NCBI RefSeq assembly: GCF_013347965.1
Contig: NZ_CP048810.1
Coordinates: 3,781,501-3,845,500 of the forward strand
From: Pseudomonas bijieensis
GTDB taxonomy: Bacteria; Pseudomonadota; Gammaproteobacteria; Pseudomonadales; Pseudomonadaceae
Reading direction: 5' to 3'
DNA length: 64,000 bases
Both the position numbers and the translations under genes were made by a program. Position 1 is the stretch's first letter, and every line of letters begins with the position of its first letter. Shown here in pieces: positions 15,907 to 24,677 of the stretch. The notes beneath the pieces were generated by a model, which was not told where the DNA came from, did no database searches, and was given only the letters and a program-made list of their open reading frames with translations.

Positions 15907-16584
15907 TCACACCTGACTCACCTCAAACACAAACGAAATCTCCCGCTTCTGGGCACTCCAGACGTACCGAATATGCTTGCCCTGCACCGGAATCGATACC
16001 GCCGGTGGGCGAAACGCCGCCACGCATTCGTGGCCGGGCAGGCGCACGCTGTTGTACAGCAGCCCCCACGACAAGGTTTCCCGCAGTTGCCGGGCGAACA
16101 CTTGGGACGGGCCGTAGGCAGTAGGGTCCGGGTCGTGAAGGTGGGGGTAGTCGTGGCGGATGTCGTGCAAGGGTTTGACGACCTTGTTGACGTAGGTACG
16201 CATGGTCAACTCCAGGTCTGGCTCGTTGGTCGCGCCGAGGAATCGTGCCTGGTGGTAGCAGGTTTCAGCGATGGCGGCTTCCTGGCTGCTGGCGGCGTAG
16301 TAGACACCGAAGGTGCCGTCGCTGAAGCGGCTGCTTTTGCCGATGTGGGTAAACGCCGCCATCACCGGCGAGGAACCGGGCCCCGAAACGCGGTCCTCGG
16401 GGCGGACCCGGGACAGCACGCCAGCCTGTTCCATCAGCCGGTCATTGGTCAGCGCCTCCAGAGCGTAGGCCGTGGGCAGGTCTTCAGGGTCGAGTACGTC
16501 TTCAAACAGCGAAATCGGTGGGAAGCTGCTGTTGACGATCCGATAGGCCCGTTTCCATTGCGGGTCCGCCAAGGGTGGCATCAT
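15907..16584 (-). CDS. RES-domain toxin
   Basis: 225 residues from the ATG at 16584. RES toxins degrade NAD+ by phosphorolysis or hydrolysis. The family landmarks are present: an arginine in the RAYRIVNSSFPP start, a tyrosine-containing FGVYYAASSQEAAIAETCYH segment and a later serine in YGPSQVFARQLR. The start codon overlaps the stop of the upstream antitoxin gene by one base (TGATG), giving the usual antitoxin-first operon. A second ATG three bases further in is equally possible. The length is normal for the subgroup without an ADP-ribosyltransferase extension. Confidence 0.9.
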   Translation of the reverse strand: MMPPLADPQWKRAYRIVNSSFPPISLFEDVLDPEDLPTAYALEALTNDRLMEQAGVLSRVRPEDRVSGPGSSPVMAAFTHIGKSSRFSDGTFGVYYAASSQEAAIAETCYHQARFLGATNEPDLELTMRTYVNKVVKPLHDIRHDYPHLHDPDPTAYGPSQVFARQLRETLSWGLLYNSVRLPGHECVAAFRPPAVSIPVQGKHIRYVWSAQKREISFVFEVSQV

Positions 16585-16994
16585 CAACCGCGCACTCCGT
16601 CGAGATATCGCCGCACATCGGCGATGTCCACCACCCGCCCGGTCAGCATGTAGGACAGCGCCGACTGGCCGTTGAACGGTGCCGCGGTATTCGGGCTGCT
16701 GACCCACTGATAGGCACGGTCCCGGCTATTGCTGAAGATGATGCTCAGCGCCTTGTGAATACCCATGAGGTAAGAGATACGCTCCAGCGTATCGCGAGGC
16801 AGCTTCACGTTTTCCGGCAACTGTTTGTATTTGTAGAAGGTCGTGTTTCCCACCTTGCCCAGCAATATGCGCTGCTGCTCGACACTGCAGCCCCAGAGCT
16901 CCATGAGGTTGAAGAAAAACTTCAACGCGACTCGACCCGCGCCCGGGGAGTCCAGTTGTTGCTGTGCATTGAGGTTGATGGAGGGAGTCGCCAT
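16584..16994 (-). CDS. Xre/MbcA/ParS-type antitoxin
   Basis: 136 residues. The N-terminal two-thirds is helical with a helix-turn-helix-like segment (CSVEQQRILLGKVGNTTFYKYKQ split by turns). The C-terminal part, LERISYLMGIHKALSIIFSN then FNGQSALSYMLTGRVVDIADVRRYLDGV, is the DUF2384 toxin-binding domain. It should neutralise the RES toxin encoded directly downstream and repress the operon. AGGAG lies nine bases before the ATG. The AT-rich stretch upstream (about 17030-17080) probably holds the promoter and operator. Confidence 0.9.
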   Translation of the reverse strand: MATPSINLNAQQQLDSPGAGRVALKFFFNLMELWGCSVEQQRILLGKVGNTTFYKYKQLPENVKLPRDTLERISYLMGIHKALSIIFSNSRDRAYQWVSSPNTAAPFNGQSALSYMLTGRVVDIADVRRYLDGVRG

Positions 16995-17286
16995 GGGTCT
17001 AGGCTCCTTTGTCGCGGGGTGGTGCTTAGAGGATAGTACAGATATGGATTATTTTTAAGTTTTTATTCGCAAGTGAATTAAAGCGTTCCCCGCCGACCGA
17101 TCCTGCCAGCATCGACTGGGCAAAATCCCTAAATCCCGCATAAGCTCCAACCATCGCTTGCCGGCGCTTTTCGGCACAAAATCGCGACAAGCGTGGCAAG
17201 GTGCTTGATGATAGCCAGCATGCACTGCCTGGCCCGGACCAGGTGCACAACAATAGCGAGCCCACTTAAGCAGAGGGCATTACCTC

Positions 17287-18213
17287 ATGGATAGCAGAAC
17301 CCTACGCAACCTCATGCGCATCGTGCAGACCGGCTCCTTGTCGGCAGCGGCCGAACATTCGTGCCTCACGGTGCAGGCGTTGGCGGCGCAGTTGAACAAG
17401 GTCGAGGAACAGTTCGGTTTCCGGTTGTTCCGGCGCTCGAACAAAGGCCTGACCTTGACGAGCCAGGGCTCGGAACTGACCCCCTTCATGGATCAGGTGC
17501 TGGTTGCCACCCGACAGTTGGAGGAGAAAGTCGCGGCGCTCAAGACACCGCGACAGCGCACGCTCAGAGTGGCACTCAATACCACCCTGCCAGCGGAATT
17601 CAACCGGCGGATGATCGACCGGTTGATCGCTGTGTTTCCCCAGTATCAGCTGGAATTCAGCTATGCCGAGTCGATGGAGAACCTGAGCAAGCTCAGGAAT
17701 GAAGATTTTGACCTGGCGATCCTGATCGGGCAGCAACAGGGCGGTTTTTCCAGCATCACCATGCCGGATGTGCAGGTGCAGGTGGTCGGCGCCCATTGCG
17801 GCGACGAAGACGACTCCCTTGGCTTGCTCGGTGACAAGTTTCAGGTGCGTCCGGCAGAAGAATGCCCGTATTCCCAAAGCTTCCTGCGTTTTCTCGACGC
17901 AGGCCTGGGTGAGTACGGGTCGAGCCAGCGAATGGTGTACTCCTGCAGTGAAACACTGACGTTGTCGTTGATCACCCAGCTCGACGGCCTGGGGCTGGTG
18001 TCCCGGGAAGCGGCGCTGCGCAATGGCTTGGCGATTTTCCCGGACTTCGAGGATTTCCTTGAAGTCCGCCTGGCGGTGAACAATCCGGAGTTGTCGGGCC
18101 AGGCGCTGCACGATGTGGTGGACCTGACGCTACAGGAACGAACCGAGCGCGATGTACGCCGCCGTGCCCACCGCCACGCTGAGAAACAGGTTGCGGCTGA
18201 AATACGCACATAA
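17287..18213 (+). CDS. LysR-family transcriptional regulator
   Basis: 308 residues. The N-terminal winged helix (about 1-60) reads MDSRTLRNLMRIVQTGSLSA, then AAQLNKVEEQFGFRLFRRSNKGLTLT. A periplasmic-binding-like effector domain follows. It faces the minus-strand dioxygenase-GNAT-AzlCD operon tail to tail, and may regulate it or its own target. The last 27 residues (from LQERTERDVRRRAHRH) are unusually basic and overlap the azlD 3' end by 84 bases on the opposite strand, which suggests that an earlier stop codon was lost and the reading frame now runs through antisense azlD sequence. Confidence 0.85.
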   Translation: MDSRTLRNLMRIVQTGSLSAAAEHSCLTVQALAAQLNKVEEQFGFRLFRRSNKGLTLTSQGSELTPFMDQVLVATRQLEEKVAALKTPRQRTLRVALNTTLPAEFNRRMIDRLIAVFPQYQLEFSYAESMENLSKLRNEDFDLAILIGQQQGGFSSITMPDVQVQVVGAHCGDEDDSLGLLGDKFQVRPAEECPYSQSFLRFLDAGLGEYGSSQRMVYSCSETLTLSLITQLDGLGLVSREAALRNGLAIFPDFEDFLEVRLAVNNPELSGQALHDVVDLTLQERTERDVRRRAHRHAEKQVAAEIRT

Positions 18214-18447
18214 CAACGTCGGAATCGCTGCATAAAACTCAGGGCGGTCGAGTTGTATCTGCTGATCCTTGATCAACAAGGGGGTCAGGCTGATGGCAGC
18301 GACGATCGCCACTGGCAGGTATTCCAAGGCTCGGGCAACGAAGGGCGGCCAGTGCTCGGTATTGACCTGCAGTGGCAAGGCGCGTGGCAGGAAAGTCACG
18401 GCCATCATCAGGGCCACGACCAGGATCAGGAACGTTTGGTCAGGCAT
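18130..18447 (-). CDS. azlD: AzlD-family branched-chain amino-acid export subunit
   Basis: 105 residues, the small membrane partner of AzlC. About four hydrophobic helices are visible, beginning QTFLILVVALMMAVTFLPRA and ending NLFLSVAVGTAAYIALGSFL, the normal AzlD pattern and length. The ATG at 18447 lies 22 bases inside the 3' end of azlC, so the genes are translationally coupled. AzlCD pairs export branched-chain amino acids or analogues. Its 3' end overlaps the convergent LysR gene by 84 bases. Confidence 0.9.
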   Translation of the reverse strand: MPDQTFLILVVALMMAVTFLPRALPLQVNTEHWPPFVARALEYLPVAIVAAISLTPLLIKDQQIQLDRPEFYAAIPTLLCAYFSRNLFLSVAVGTAAYIALGSFL

Positions 18448-19139
18448 ACGCCCACCCCGCAGCCAACGAACGTGGCAATGAAGACGTTGAATGGCGAGCT
18501 GCCCAGCAGGCTCAGCCCTCCCATGCAGACGACAGCCGCCAGGGCCGCGATCAGTTTGTTGCGGGTGTTGCACAACGAAACCAGCACGTAGAGCATCATC
18601 GCGGTCAGGGCATAGTCGAGCTTGTACTTGATGAGGTGCGCCGCGTACTGCGCGCAAACGGCCCCCAGCAAGCCGCCGAGCACCCAGGAGGTGTGGCAGA
18701 ACAGGTTGAAGCCGACCAGGTAGCGCACGCTGACCGGTGCCCCACTGCCAAGCTTGACGCTATGGAACGCGAACGACTCGTCCGTCAGCCCAGCCGCGTA
18801 ACACCAGCGCTCGAAACGGCTGAGCCCCAATGCACGCAGGGCCTTGGCCATGTAGACCGACATCAACATGTGCCGGGCATTGATCAGGAACGTGGTAAGC
18901 ACGATGGTGGTCAGCGACGCACCGCTGGAAATCAACGCCAGCGCGGCGAATTGCGAAGCGCCCGCGTAAACGAACAGGCACATCGCTACTGGCAACCACA
19001 GGGGCAGCCCGGCGTTGACCGCCATCAGACCGAACACAAACGAAACCGTGAAATAACCCGCTACCACCGGACTGGCTTCAGCGAAGGTACGCGAGGCTTG
19101 TGGTTCGACCGCCAGCGGCTGGCTGGAAGTCTTGTTCAT
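18426..19139 (-). CDS. azlC: AzlC-family branched-chain amino-acid exporter
   Basis: 237 residues, the large subunit. Family landmarks are a PVVAGYFTVSFVFGLMA opening helix, LPVAMCLFVYAGASQFAAL, then FLINARHMLMSVYMA and GLTDESFAF. Seven or so membrane helices are expected. The ATG overlaps the stop of the upstream GNAT gene by four bases. Placed behind a 2OG-Fe dioxygenase and an acetyltransferase, it probably exports the modified amino acid made by these enzymes; that is inference from the order. Confidence 0.92.
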   Translation of the reverse strand: MNKTSSQPLAVEPQASRTFAEASPVVAGYFTVSFVFGLMAVNAGLPLWLPVAMCLFVYAGASQFAALALISSGASLTTIVLTTFLINARHMLMSVYMAKALRALGLSRFERWCYAAGLTDESFAFHSVKLGSGAPVSVRYLVGFNLFCHTSWVLGGLLGAVCAQYAAHLIKYKLDYALTAMMLYVLVSLCNTRNKLIAALAAVVCMGGLSLLGSSPFNVFIATFVGCGVGVCLTKRS

Positions 19140-19573
19140 AAATCCCTCTCGAAGGTGATTTCACCCCGAGGCTCACAGAACCCCTGGGCAGCCCAGAAGC
19201 GCTTGCCGGCCAGATTAGCATCGTCGACGAAAAGGAACATGCGCAGCACGCCGACCCGTTTCATGTCGGCCGAGGCCGCTTCCACCAGGCGCTGGCCCAG
19301 GCCTCGGGTACGATGTGCCGGACTGACGGCCAGGTGATTGATCGTGCCGCGGGTGCCGAGCATGCCCCCAATCACAGCACCGACCACTTCACCACTGGCA
19401 TCGACCGCCAGGTAGGCGGTGGTGGTGTCCTGCAACAACACCCCCCGCAAAAATCGAGCATCCTGCCATTCGCAGAACGACACTTCGTTGAATCCGCGAA
19501 AAAACTGCTCCAGTCGTTCCGCGTCCCTGACCTGGGCCCGGCGCAACAGGACCTGCTGCACCGAATCGTCCAT
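19136..19573 (-). CDS. GNAT-family N-acetyltransferase
   Basis: 145 residues from the ATG at 19573, which follows the dioxygenase stop by 13 bases. The acetyl-CoA-binding motif A is seen as INHLAVSPAHRTRGLGQRLV, with the R-x-x-G-x-G/A loop. A later segment MFLFVDDANLAGKRFWAAQGF is the usual beta5-alpha4 region. The substrate is not readable. Its position between an amino-acid dioxygenase and an AzlCD exporter suggests N-acetylation of an amino acid. An alternative upstream ATG in frame would overlap the dioxygenase gene by 86 bases and is not favoured. Confidence 0.88.
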   Translation of the reverse strand: MDDSVQQVLLRRAQVRDAERLEQFFRGFNEVSFCEWQDARFLRGVLLQDTTTAYLAVDASGEVVGAVIGGMLGTRGTINHLAVSPAHRTRGLGQRLVEAASADMKRVGVLRMFLFVDDANLAGKRFWAAQGFCEPRGEITFERDL

Positions 19574-19586
19574 GGGTTCGAGCCGT

Positions 19587-20333
19587 TCAGCGAACAATGT
19601 CGAAAGCGGTCCCGGGCCGCGAGAAGGAAATGGCCAGGATTTGCCGGAACGCCATTTCATGGGCGTGAACATTGCGGGCCGGCGTCACGTAATGGCGCAT
19701 ATCGCGATCGAGGAAGAACGTGGTGTCGAGGATGTCCTCGTAGGTAATCGCCGCCAGTTGTTCTTCCTGGGCCGTGTACAAACGGCTTTCGGCGCCCGCC
19801 ACATTATGGCGGCCCCAGAAGTGCACGCCGCTGAACGGATACCCGTCGCAGTGGATTCCTTCGGGTGTGATTTCCAGCTGTTTACCTGGCTTGATCTCGA
19901 TGCGGATCTGGTGGATCTGGCACTGCCAGATTTCATCGTGCAGTTCCTGCGGCAGGACGTTCTTGTAGACCTCGAAGTCCGTGTCGATCAGGCTGCGCAT
20001 CACCGGCGAGTTGATCACTTCGTTGGAAAAGTCCTGGAAGTGCCGCTCCAGGCCGCCGACATAGCTGTTGTTAGCCTTGGACTGGATGTAGGCCCGGTGT
20101 TCGAGCTGCGTGAGCTCACGAGTCGTCGGGTTGTATTCGAAGTCGCTGTAGCGGCGAAAACGCATGCCTGACTCGGCCTGGCCGTAGTAGCTGTCGGGTT
20201 CCATGTTTTCCCAGCTTTTGGTCAGCCGGACAAAATCGCCGAAATGACCGTAGAGGTTGAAGTCCCCACCGCGAACGTTGACGTATTTGTCACGTCTTAG
20301 CGCTTCGCCCACTTCCCTGTTCAGAACGATCAT
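19587..20333 (-). CDS. 2-oxoglutarate-Fe(II) dioxygenase, isoleucine-dioxygenase (PF10014) type
   Basis: 248 residues, first gene of a four-gene minus-strand operon. The iron triad reads H161-x-D163 in GIHCDGYPFSG and H214 in RHYVTPA, with R230 in AFRQIL placed for 2-oxoglutarate. The PEGIH-DG start and the H-VTP motif are those of the family that includes Bacillus L-isoleucine 4-hydroxylase and related free amino-acid hydroxylases. It therefore probably hydroxylates a branched-chain or sulfur amino acid. The downstream GNAT and AzlCD genes support a modify-and-export role. The substrate is inferred, not shown. Confidence 0.85.
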   Translation of the reverse strand: MIVLNREVGEALRRDKYVNVRGGDFNLYGHFGDFVRLTKSWENMEPDSYYGQAESGMRFRRYSDFEYNPTTRELTQLEHRAYIQSKANNSYVGGLERHFQDFSNEVINSPVMRSLIDTDFEVYKNVLPQELHDEIWQCQIHQIRIEIKPGKQLEITPEGIHCDGYPFSGVHFWGRHNVAGAESRLYTAQEEQLAAITYEDILDTTFFLDRDMRHYVTPARNVHAHEMAFRQILAISFSRPGTAFDIVR

Positions 20334-20508
20334 TTTTCATAGGTCTCCACTGCATTGAGCGGCCTAATCTAGTAGGTGCAGGATTTACGTCCATGAGAAA
20401 GTATTTGAGGCACTTCAAGCCGTGCTTGAAACGGCGGTTGAAGTTTCATTAGTACGACTTTTCCTCGGGGAAACGCGCGTTTTTTGCGACTTTTCTGGCG
20501 TCAAAAGG

Positions 20509-20540
20509 TAAAAAACCCCCGAGTTGACGTCGGGGGTTTC
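20509..20540 (-). terminator. Terminator of the OprD porin gene
   Basis: AAACCCCCGA (about 20513-20522) pairs with TCGGGGGTTT (20530-20539). Read on the minus strand the stem is followed by a run of T (TTTTTTACC), 29 bases after the porin stop. Confidence 0.85.
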
Positions 20541-20568
20541 TATCAGGCGCTTGTCACGCAATCAGGCA

Positions 20569-21855
20569 TCAGAAGACATTGATCGGGTAATCCACGAACA
20601 CTCGCAGCTCGTTGCCGCTGACGTTGTACTCGCTCGACTTCTGCGACACACGCAGCACGGAACTGCGCAACCTGACGCTCAAGTCCTTGGCCGGACCACC
20701 TTGGACCACGTACTTGAACTGGTTGAAGATCTCGCGCTCGGTGCCGCCTTCGCTGGTGGAGGTGGTGATGTTATCGCCACGCACGTAAGCGACGTTATAG
20801 GTCAGGCCCGGTACGCCGAAGGTGGTGAAATCCAGGCCATAGCCCAACTGCCAGCTGCGCTCGTCTTCAGCGTTGAAGTCGGACCAGTAGGAGTTGGCCA
20901 GGTAGATCGTGTTACCACCATCACCCACGCGATTCTGCCCGCGCTGATAACCGCCGTAGGCGTAACCCAGGTTGCTGTCGCCGGTGCTGCGCTGGTGGGC
21001 GAGGGTGAAGCTGTGCGGGCCCGTGGCAAAGGTGGCAGCCAGGCTCCAGATCTTGTTGTCGTCACCGGTGACGTTGTTTTCGCGAACGTAGCTGTTGTCC
21101 AGCTTGGTGCGATAACCGTTGAAGTCCAGGGTCAGGGACTGATCCTTGGCCAGCGGGAACACATAGTTGGCGTTCACGTATTGCTTCTTCAATACGTCCT
21201 CGACATCCGAGGCGTAGAGCGAAGCCTTGAACTGCTCGGTGAACTGATAGCTGCCACCCAATACGTTGATCGACTTCAGGCCACCGCTGTCACGGCCTTC
21301 GGCGCTCTTGCGCGATTCGGCGGTAAAACGGCCGGCATTCAGTTCCAGGCCTTTGATCTCCTTGGAAGTGATCAGCGTGCCGGTGTAGCTTTCCGGCAGC
21401 AGGCGCGAATTGTCATAGCTCAGCACCGGCAGGGCCGGCATCTGGTCACCGTAGGCCAGCACGGTATTGGAGACGCGGAACTTGACCGCTGCACCGAACT
21501 TGGAGAGGTCATCGGCGGCGTTGCCGCTGTCGCCTTGCTTGAAGAAGTCGATGCCTTGGGCACCGCTACGCCCCTTGCCGCCGTCCAGACGCAACGCGTA
21601 CAGGCCGAAGGCATCTACACCCACGCCCACCGTGCCCTGGGTGAAACCGGACGAGAAGGTACCGATGGCCGCCTGGCCCCACTCGGCCTTGTCCTCGTTG
21701 CCATCTTTGTAGTCGCGATTGATATAAGCGTTGCGCAACAGCACTTTCAAGCTGCTGTCTTCAACGAACCCCTTGGACTCAGCCTGGTCATTGGCCATGG
21801 CGTGTGTCGTGCTCAAGATCCCCAGTGCGATCAAACTAATGCGCTTGTTCAACAT
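20569..21855 (-). CDS. OprD-family outer-membrane porin
   Basis: 428 residues. A signal peptide of about 21 residues ends in HAMA. The mature start DQAESKGFVEDSSLKVLLRN is the OprD opening, and many alternating beta strands follow, ending with VFVDYPINVF, the C-terminal phenylalanine signature of outer-membrane barrels. OprD porins take up basic amino acids (OccD) or carboxylates (OccK); I cannot tell which from the sequence. The length is typical. It is monocistronic, with its own terminator. Confidence 0.92.
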   Translation of the reverse strand: MLNKRISLIALGILSTTHAMANDQAESKGFVEDSSLKVLLRNAYINRDYKDGNEDKAEWGQAAIGTFSSGFTQGTVGVGVDAFGLYALRLDGGKGRSGAQGIDFFKQGDSGNAADDLSKFGAAVKFRVSNTVLAYGDQMPALPVLSYDNSRLLPESYTGTLITSKEIKGLELNAGRFTAESRKSAEGRDSGGLKSINVLGGSYQFTEQFKASLYASDVEDVLKKQYVNANYVFPLAKDQSLTLDFNGYRTKLDNSYVRENNVTGDDNKIWSLAATFATGPHSFTLAHQRSTGDSNLGYAYGGYQRGQNRVGDGGNTIYLANSYWSDFNAEDERSWQLGYGLDFTTFGVPGLTYNVAYVRGDNITTSTSEGGTEREIFNQFKYVVQGGPAKDLSVRLRSSVLRVSQKSSEYNVSGNELRVFVDYPINVF

Positions 21856-21950
21856 GATTATTTTCCTTGTACGGGTTGATACGCACTGCGGCGGGCAGCC
21901 GAAATGGCGCTTTTTGCGCTCTTTTTCGGACTCTTGCTCCTGAAATAATG

Positions 21951-21990
21951 AAAAGGCCCGCCCACGAGTGATCGTGTCGGGCCTTTTTAT
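21951..21990 (-). terminator. Bidirectional terminator downstream of the DsbA-family gene
   Basis: AAAAGGCCCG (21951-21960) pairs with CGGGCCTTTT (21978-21987), with an inner stem CACGA/TCGTG. T-rich tails occur on both strands. It lies between the DsbA-family gene end and the porin promoter region, so its main job is on the minus strand. Confidence 0.85.
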
Positions 21991-22103
21991 TATTTAAGAG
22001 TCATGGCTGTTAGCCACAGGCGTGGGCGAATCCTAGTCGCGCGCTCAACGGTGTGTCAATTTCGTGAATCGTCTGTAATTAGGCGAAAAACGTCTAAGAA
22101 CGA

Positions 22104-22775
22104 TCAGAACGAACAGCCGTCCAGACCGCACGCCGCGGACGGTGTGGAGGGCTGCGCCGGTAGGGTTTGCGCCAGCCACTGGGCGAATGCCTCGGGCTTG
22201 CCGAGCCAGGGGCCGATGTCGATCAGCGTGAACTGACCGTCCTGCTCCAAGGCCAAGGTTGGGAAACCCTGGCCACCGACCTGGGCCAGCAAGGTGCGAC
22301 TGGCCTTGATGTGCCCTTGCACATCAACCGTGCTGAACGCGGCCAGGAACGCCTGGGCCGGCAGGCCAACGGATTGAGCGAGCTCCAGCAGAACGGCTTC
22401 GTCAGCGATGCGCCGACCTTCGACGTAGTGTGCGGTTTGCAGGCGCCCGAGCAATTCCAGGCCATGGCCGTCGAGTTGTTCGGCGGCGAGGATGGCGGCG
22501 GTCGGTGGCGTCGAATCGAACACGGCGCTGTGGTCTCGCAGCAAACCTTCGAAATAGGCCTCGCCAAATGGCTGCCCGGAATATTCGGCGATGCGCCGGT
22601 CGTGGGGCATCACGTAATTGCGCAGCTGCGGCGAGACCTGTTGGCGATTGGCACCGGTCATCATGCCGCCACCATGGACGATCACCGGCAGCACCGCCCG
22701 GGCAGCCTGCACCAGCGGTTTGGCGCCGTAGCACCAGCCACACAGCGGGTCGTAGATGTAATGAAGGGTGGTCAT
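22104..22775 (-). CDS. DsbA-family (FrnE-like) thiol oxidoreductase
   Basis: 223 residues from the ATG at 22775 (GGAGT upstream). The thioredoxin-like active site C12-G-W-C15 lies in YDPLCGWCYGAKP, followed by a helical insertion with MPHDRRIAEYSG and the cis-proline loop GGQGFPTLAL. No signal peptide is present, so it is cytoplasmic, unlike true DsbA. The C-terminus has an extra C-x(4)-C (ACGLDGCSF) of unknown use. Related proteins act as 2-hydroxychromene isomerase/FrnE-type oxidoreductases. The exact partner is unknown. Confidence 0.85.
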   Translation of the reverse strand: MTTLHYIYDPLCGWCYGAKPLVQAARAVLPVIVHGGGMMTGANRQQVSPQLRNYVMPHDRRIAEYSGQPFGEAYFEGLLRDHSAVFDSTPPTAAILAAEQLDGHGLELLGRLQTAHYVEGRRIADEAVLLELAQSVGLPAQAFLAAFSTVDVQGHIKASRTLLAQVGGQGFPTLALEQDGQFTLIDIGPWLGKPEAFAQWLAQTLPAQPSTPSAACGLDGCSF

Positions 22776-22943
22776 GGGAACTCCGCTAGCCATGTAGATT
22801 GGTTGGCGGCAGGTTAATCCCGTGGGCGTTGCAGAAAAACGCCGGAATGGCTTTCAGTGTGTTTCGTGGATCGGTCGAATCCCCCGCCTGAATGAACTCT
22901 GATCCTGTGGGATTTTGTGTGAGCTCGAAAACCAGCGGACACA

Positions 22944-22977
22944 AAAAAAGCGCTGCCATCCCGGCCAGCGCTTTTTA
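22944..22977 (-). terminator. Terminator after the small gene at 22993
   Basis: AAAAAGCGCTG (22945-22955) pairs with CAGCGCTTTTT (22966-22976). T-runs on both strands allow use in either direction. It lies 16 bases after the stop of the small minus-strand gene. Confidence 0.85.
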
Positions 22978-22992
22978 TCAATCCGTCGAATT

Positions 22993-23193
22993 CTATCCTT
23001 GCATCACATCCCACAACGCTTCCAGCTCCGCCTCGCTGAACAGGCCAGCGGGGTAGCGTTCAACGATCACCCGGCGCGGATCAGGTTCTCTGATCTGACG
23101 CGTTCCGTTGGACTTCAACCACTGCGCCAAGGCTTGAAGCGACTCACCATTAACGGCCAAGGGATGGCATGTGCGCTCGCTTATCATATTCAT
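22993..23193 (-). CDS. Small protein of unknown function
   Basis: 66 residues from the ATG at 23193, with AGAGG eight bases upstream. The sequence has a short N-terminal strand region (TCHPLAVNGESLQALAQWLK), a charged middle IREPDPRRVIVERYP and an acidic C-terminal helix FSEAELEALWDVM. I do not recognise a named domain. A strong terminator directly behind it and codon use like its neighbours support a real gene. A longer start 42 bases upstream is possible but lacks a ribosome site. Confidence 0.6.
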   Translation of the reverse strand: MNMISERTCHPLAVNGESLQALAQWLKSNGTRQIREPDPRRVIVERYPAGLFSEAELEALWDVMQG

Positions 23194-23331
23194 TCCAGCG
23201 CCCTCTCCTGGTTGATGAGCGGCCAATTTATCCAAGGTTTATGACAAAACAACGCAGTCCCGCTCCCCGAAACTGCCGAGATGCTGATACAAGAGCTATG
23301 CCAATGTATCCCCGACAACCATAAAACAGAC

Positions 23332-23362
23332 ACAAAAAAAACCGCGACCCAATCGGGCCGCG
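23332..23362 (-). terminator. Terminator of aguA
   Basis: CCGCG (23342-23346) pairs with CGCGG (23358-23362), with an inner ACCC/GGGC pairing. On the minus strand the stem is followed by eight T. It ends about 75 bases after the aguA stop. Confidence 0.85.
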
Positions 23363-23437
23363 GGCTTGCCAGGATGGATCCAAAAACGCCGACCTAGAGC
23401 GGGCGCCATTGATATCACCAAGCTGTTACATCGCCAC

Positions 23438-24544
23438 TCATTTTGTGCGCGGCGCGGGTTGCTGTTGGGTAAGGCAATGGATATTGCCGCCCCCCAGTAA
23501 CAGTTCACGCCCAGGCACCATGACCACTTCGTGCTCCGGGAACAGGCTCTGCAGGATGTCTTTGGCCGGGCCATCGAGCGGATCGTCAAAACTTGGCGCA
23601 ATGATGCCGCCGTTGACGATCAGGAAGTTCACATAAGAGCCGGCCAGCCGCACAGTTGGGTTGCGCTCCTGGGAACCTTCTACTGCGTCCACGCCTGCAC
23701 ATTCCTCTTCGGTGGCATACAACGGCCCCGGAATCGGCATTTTGTGCACTGTGAACGGGCGTCCCTTGGCGTCAGTGCTGTTTTGCAGCACGTTTATCGC
23801 CGCGTGGCAGCGAGTGTAGTTCGGGTCTTGCGGGTCGTCGGTCCAGGCAAGCAGCACTTCACCAGGCCGCACGTAACAACAAAAGTTATCCACATGGCCG
23901 TCGGTTTCGTCGTTGAACAGACCATCCGGCAGCCAGATGACCTTGTCCACCGCCAACTGCGCACTGAGCACCGCCTCGATCGCTTCACGGCTCAAGTGCG
24001 GGTTGCGATTGCGGTTGAGCAGGCATTCCTCGGTGGTGATCAGGGTACCTTCGCCATCCACGTGGATCGATCCGCCCTCGAGCACAAAACCTTCGGTGCG
24101 GTAGCGCGGGCTGCGTTCGATCTCGAGAATCTTGCCAGCCACTTGCGAATCACGGTTCCATGGCGCGTACAGGCCACCGTCGAAACCGCCCCAGGCATTA
24201 AAGTCCCAGTCGACGCCACGCACCTCGCCGCTGTCATTGATCACGAACGTAGGGCCCGTGTCACGGACCCAGGCGTCGTCGCTGGACATTTCCACCAGGC
24301 GGATATTCGGCACGTCGAGACGCGCCCGGGCATTTTCGTATTGGGCCGCGGACACCGCGACGGTCACCGGTTCAAAACGGGCGATAGCCTTGGCGACCGC
24401 CACGTGGGCAGCCTGCGCGGGCTTGCCACCCAGGCGCCAGTTGTCCGGGCGCTCGGGCCAGACCATCCAGACCTGGGTCTGAGCCGCCCATTCGGCAGGC
24501 ATGTGAAAACCATCCGCGCGGGGAGTGCTGTGCAACGTTGTCAT
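23438..24544 (-). CDS. aguA: Agmatine deiminase
   Basis: 368 residues. It converts agmatine to N-carbamoylputrescine and ammonia in arginine-decarboxylase-route putrescine synthesis or agmatine catabolism. Family signatures are WPERPDNWR near the N-terminus, [38 protein letters not shown] and the C-terminal nucleophile C357 in [11 protein letters not shown]. Length is standard. The partner N-carbamoylputrescine amidase (aguB) is not adjacent. It follows the kinase-aminotransferase fusion on the same strand, separated by a REPIN, so it is probably transcribed on its own. Confidence 0.95.
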   Translation of the reverse strand: MTTLHSTPRADGFHMPAEWAAQTQVWMVWPERPDNWRLGGKPAQAAHVAVAKAIARFEPVTVAVSAAQYENARARLDVPNIRLVEMSSDDAWVRDTGPTFVINDSGEVRGVDWDFNAWGGFDGGLYAPWNRDSQVAGKILEIERSPRYRTEGFVLEGGSIHVDGEGTLITTEECLLNRNRNPHLSREAIEAVLSAQLAVDKVIWLPDGLFNDETDGHVDNFCCYVRPGEVLLAWTDDPQDPNYTRCHAAINVLQNSTDAKGRPFTVHKMPIPGPLYATEEECAGVDAVEGSQERNPTVRLAGSYVNFLIVNGGIIAPSFDDPLDGPAKDILQSLFPEHEVVMVPGRELLLGGGNIHCLTQQQPAPRTK

Positions 24545-24677
24545 GGGTCATCTCCTGGGCGATGGGCAATGTCGACTTTATAGACGATAAATATCGACTA
24601 ATAAAGTCTAAAAATCTAATAACCACCAGATACAAGCTAAAAATATCGACAAAAATCGATTTTAAAACGCTAAACCC

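Noticed and set aside
20524..21879. 451-codon frame antisense to the OprD porin gene
   Set aside because: The porin is unmistakable with signal peptide, C-terminal Phe and terminator; the antisense frame has no support.
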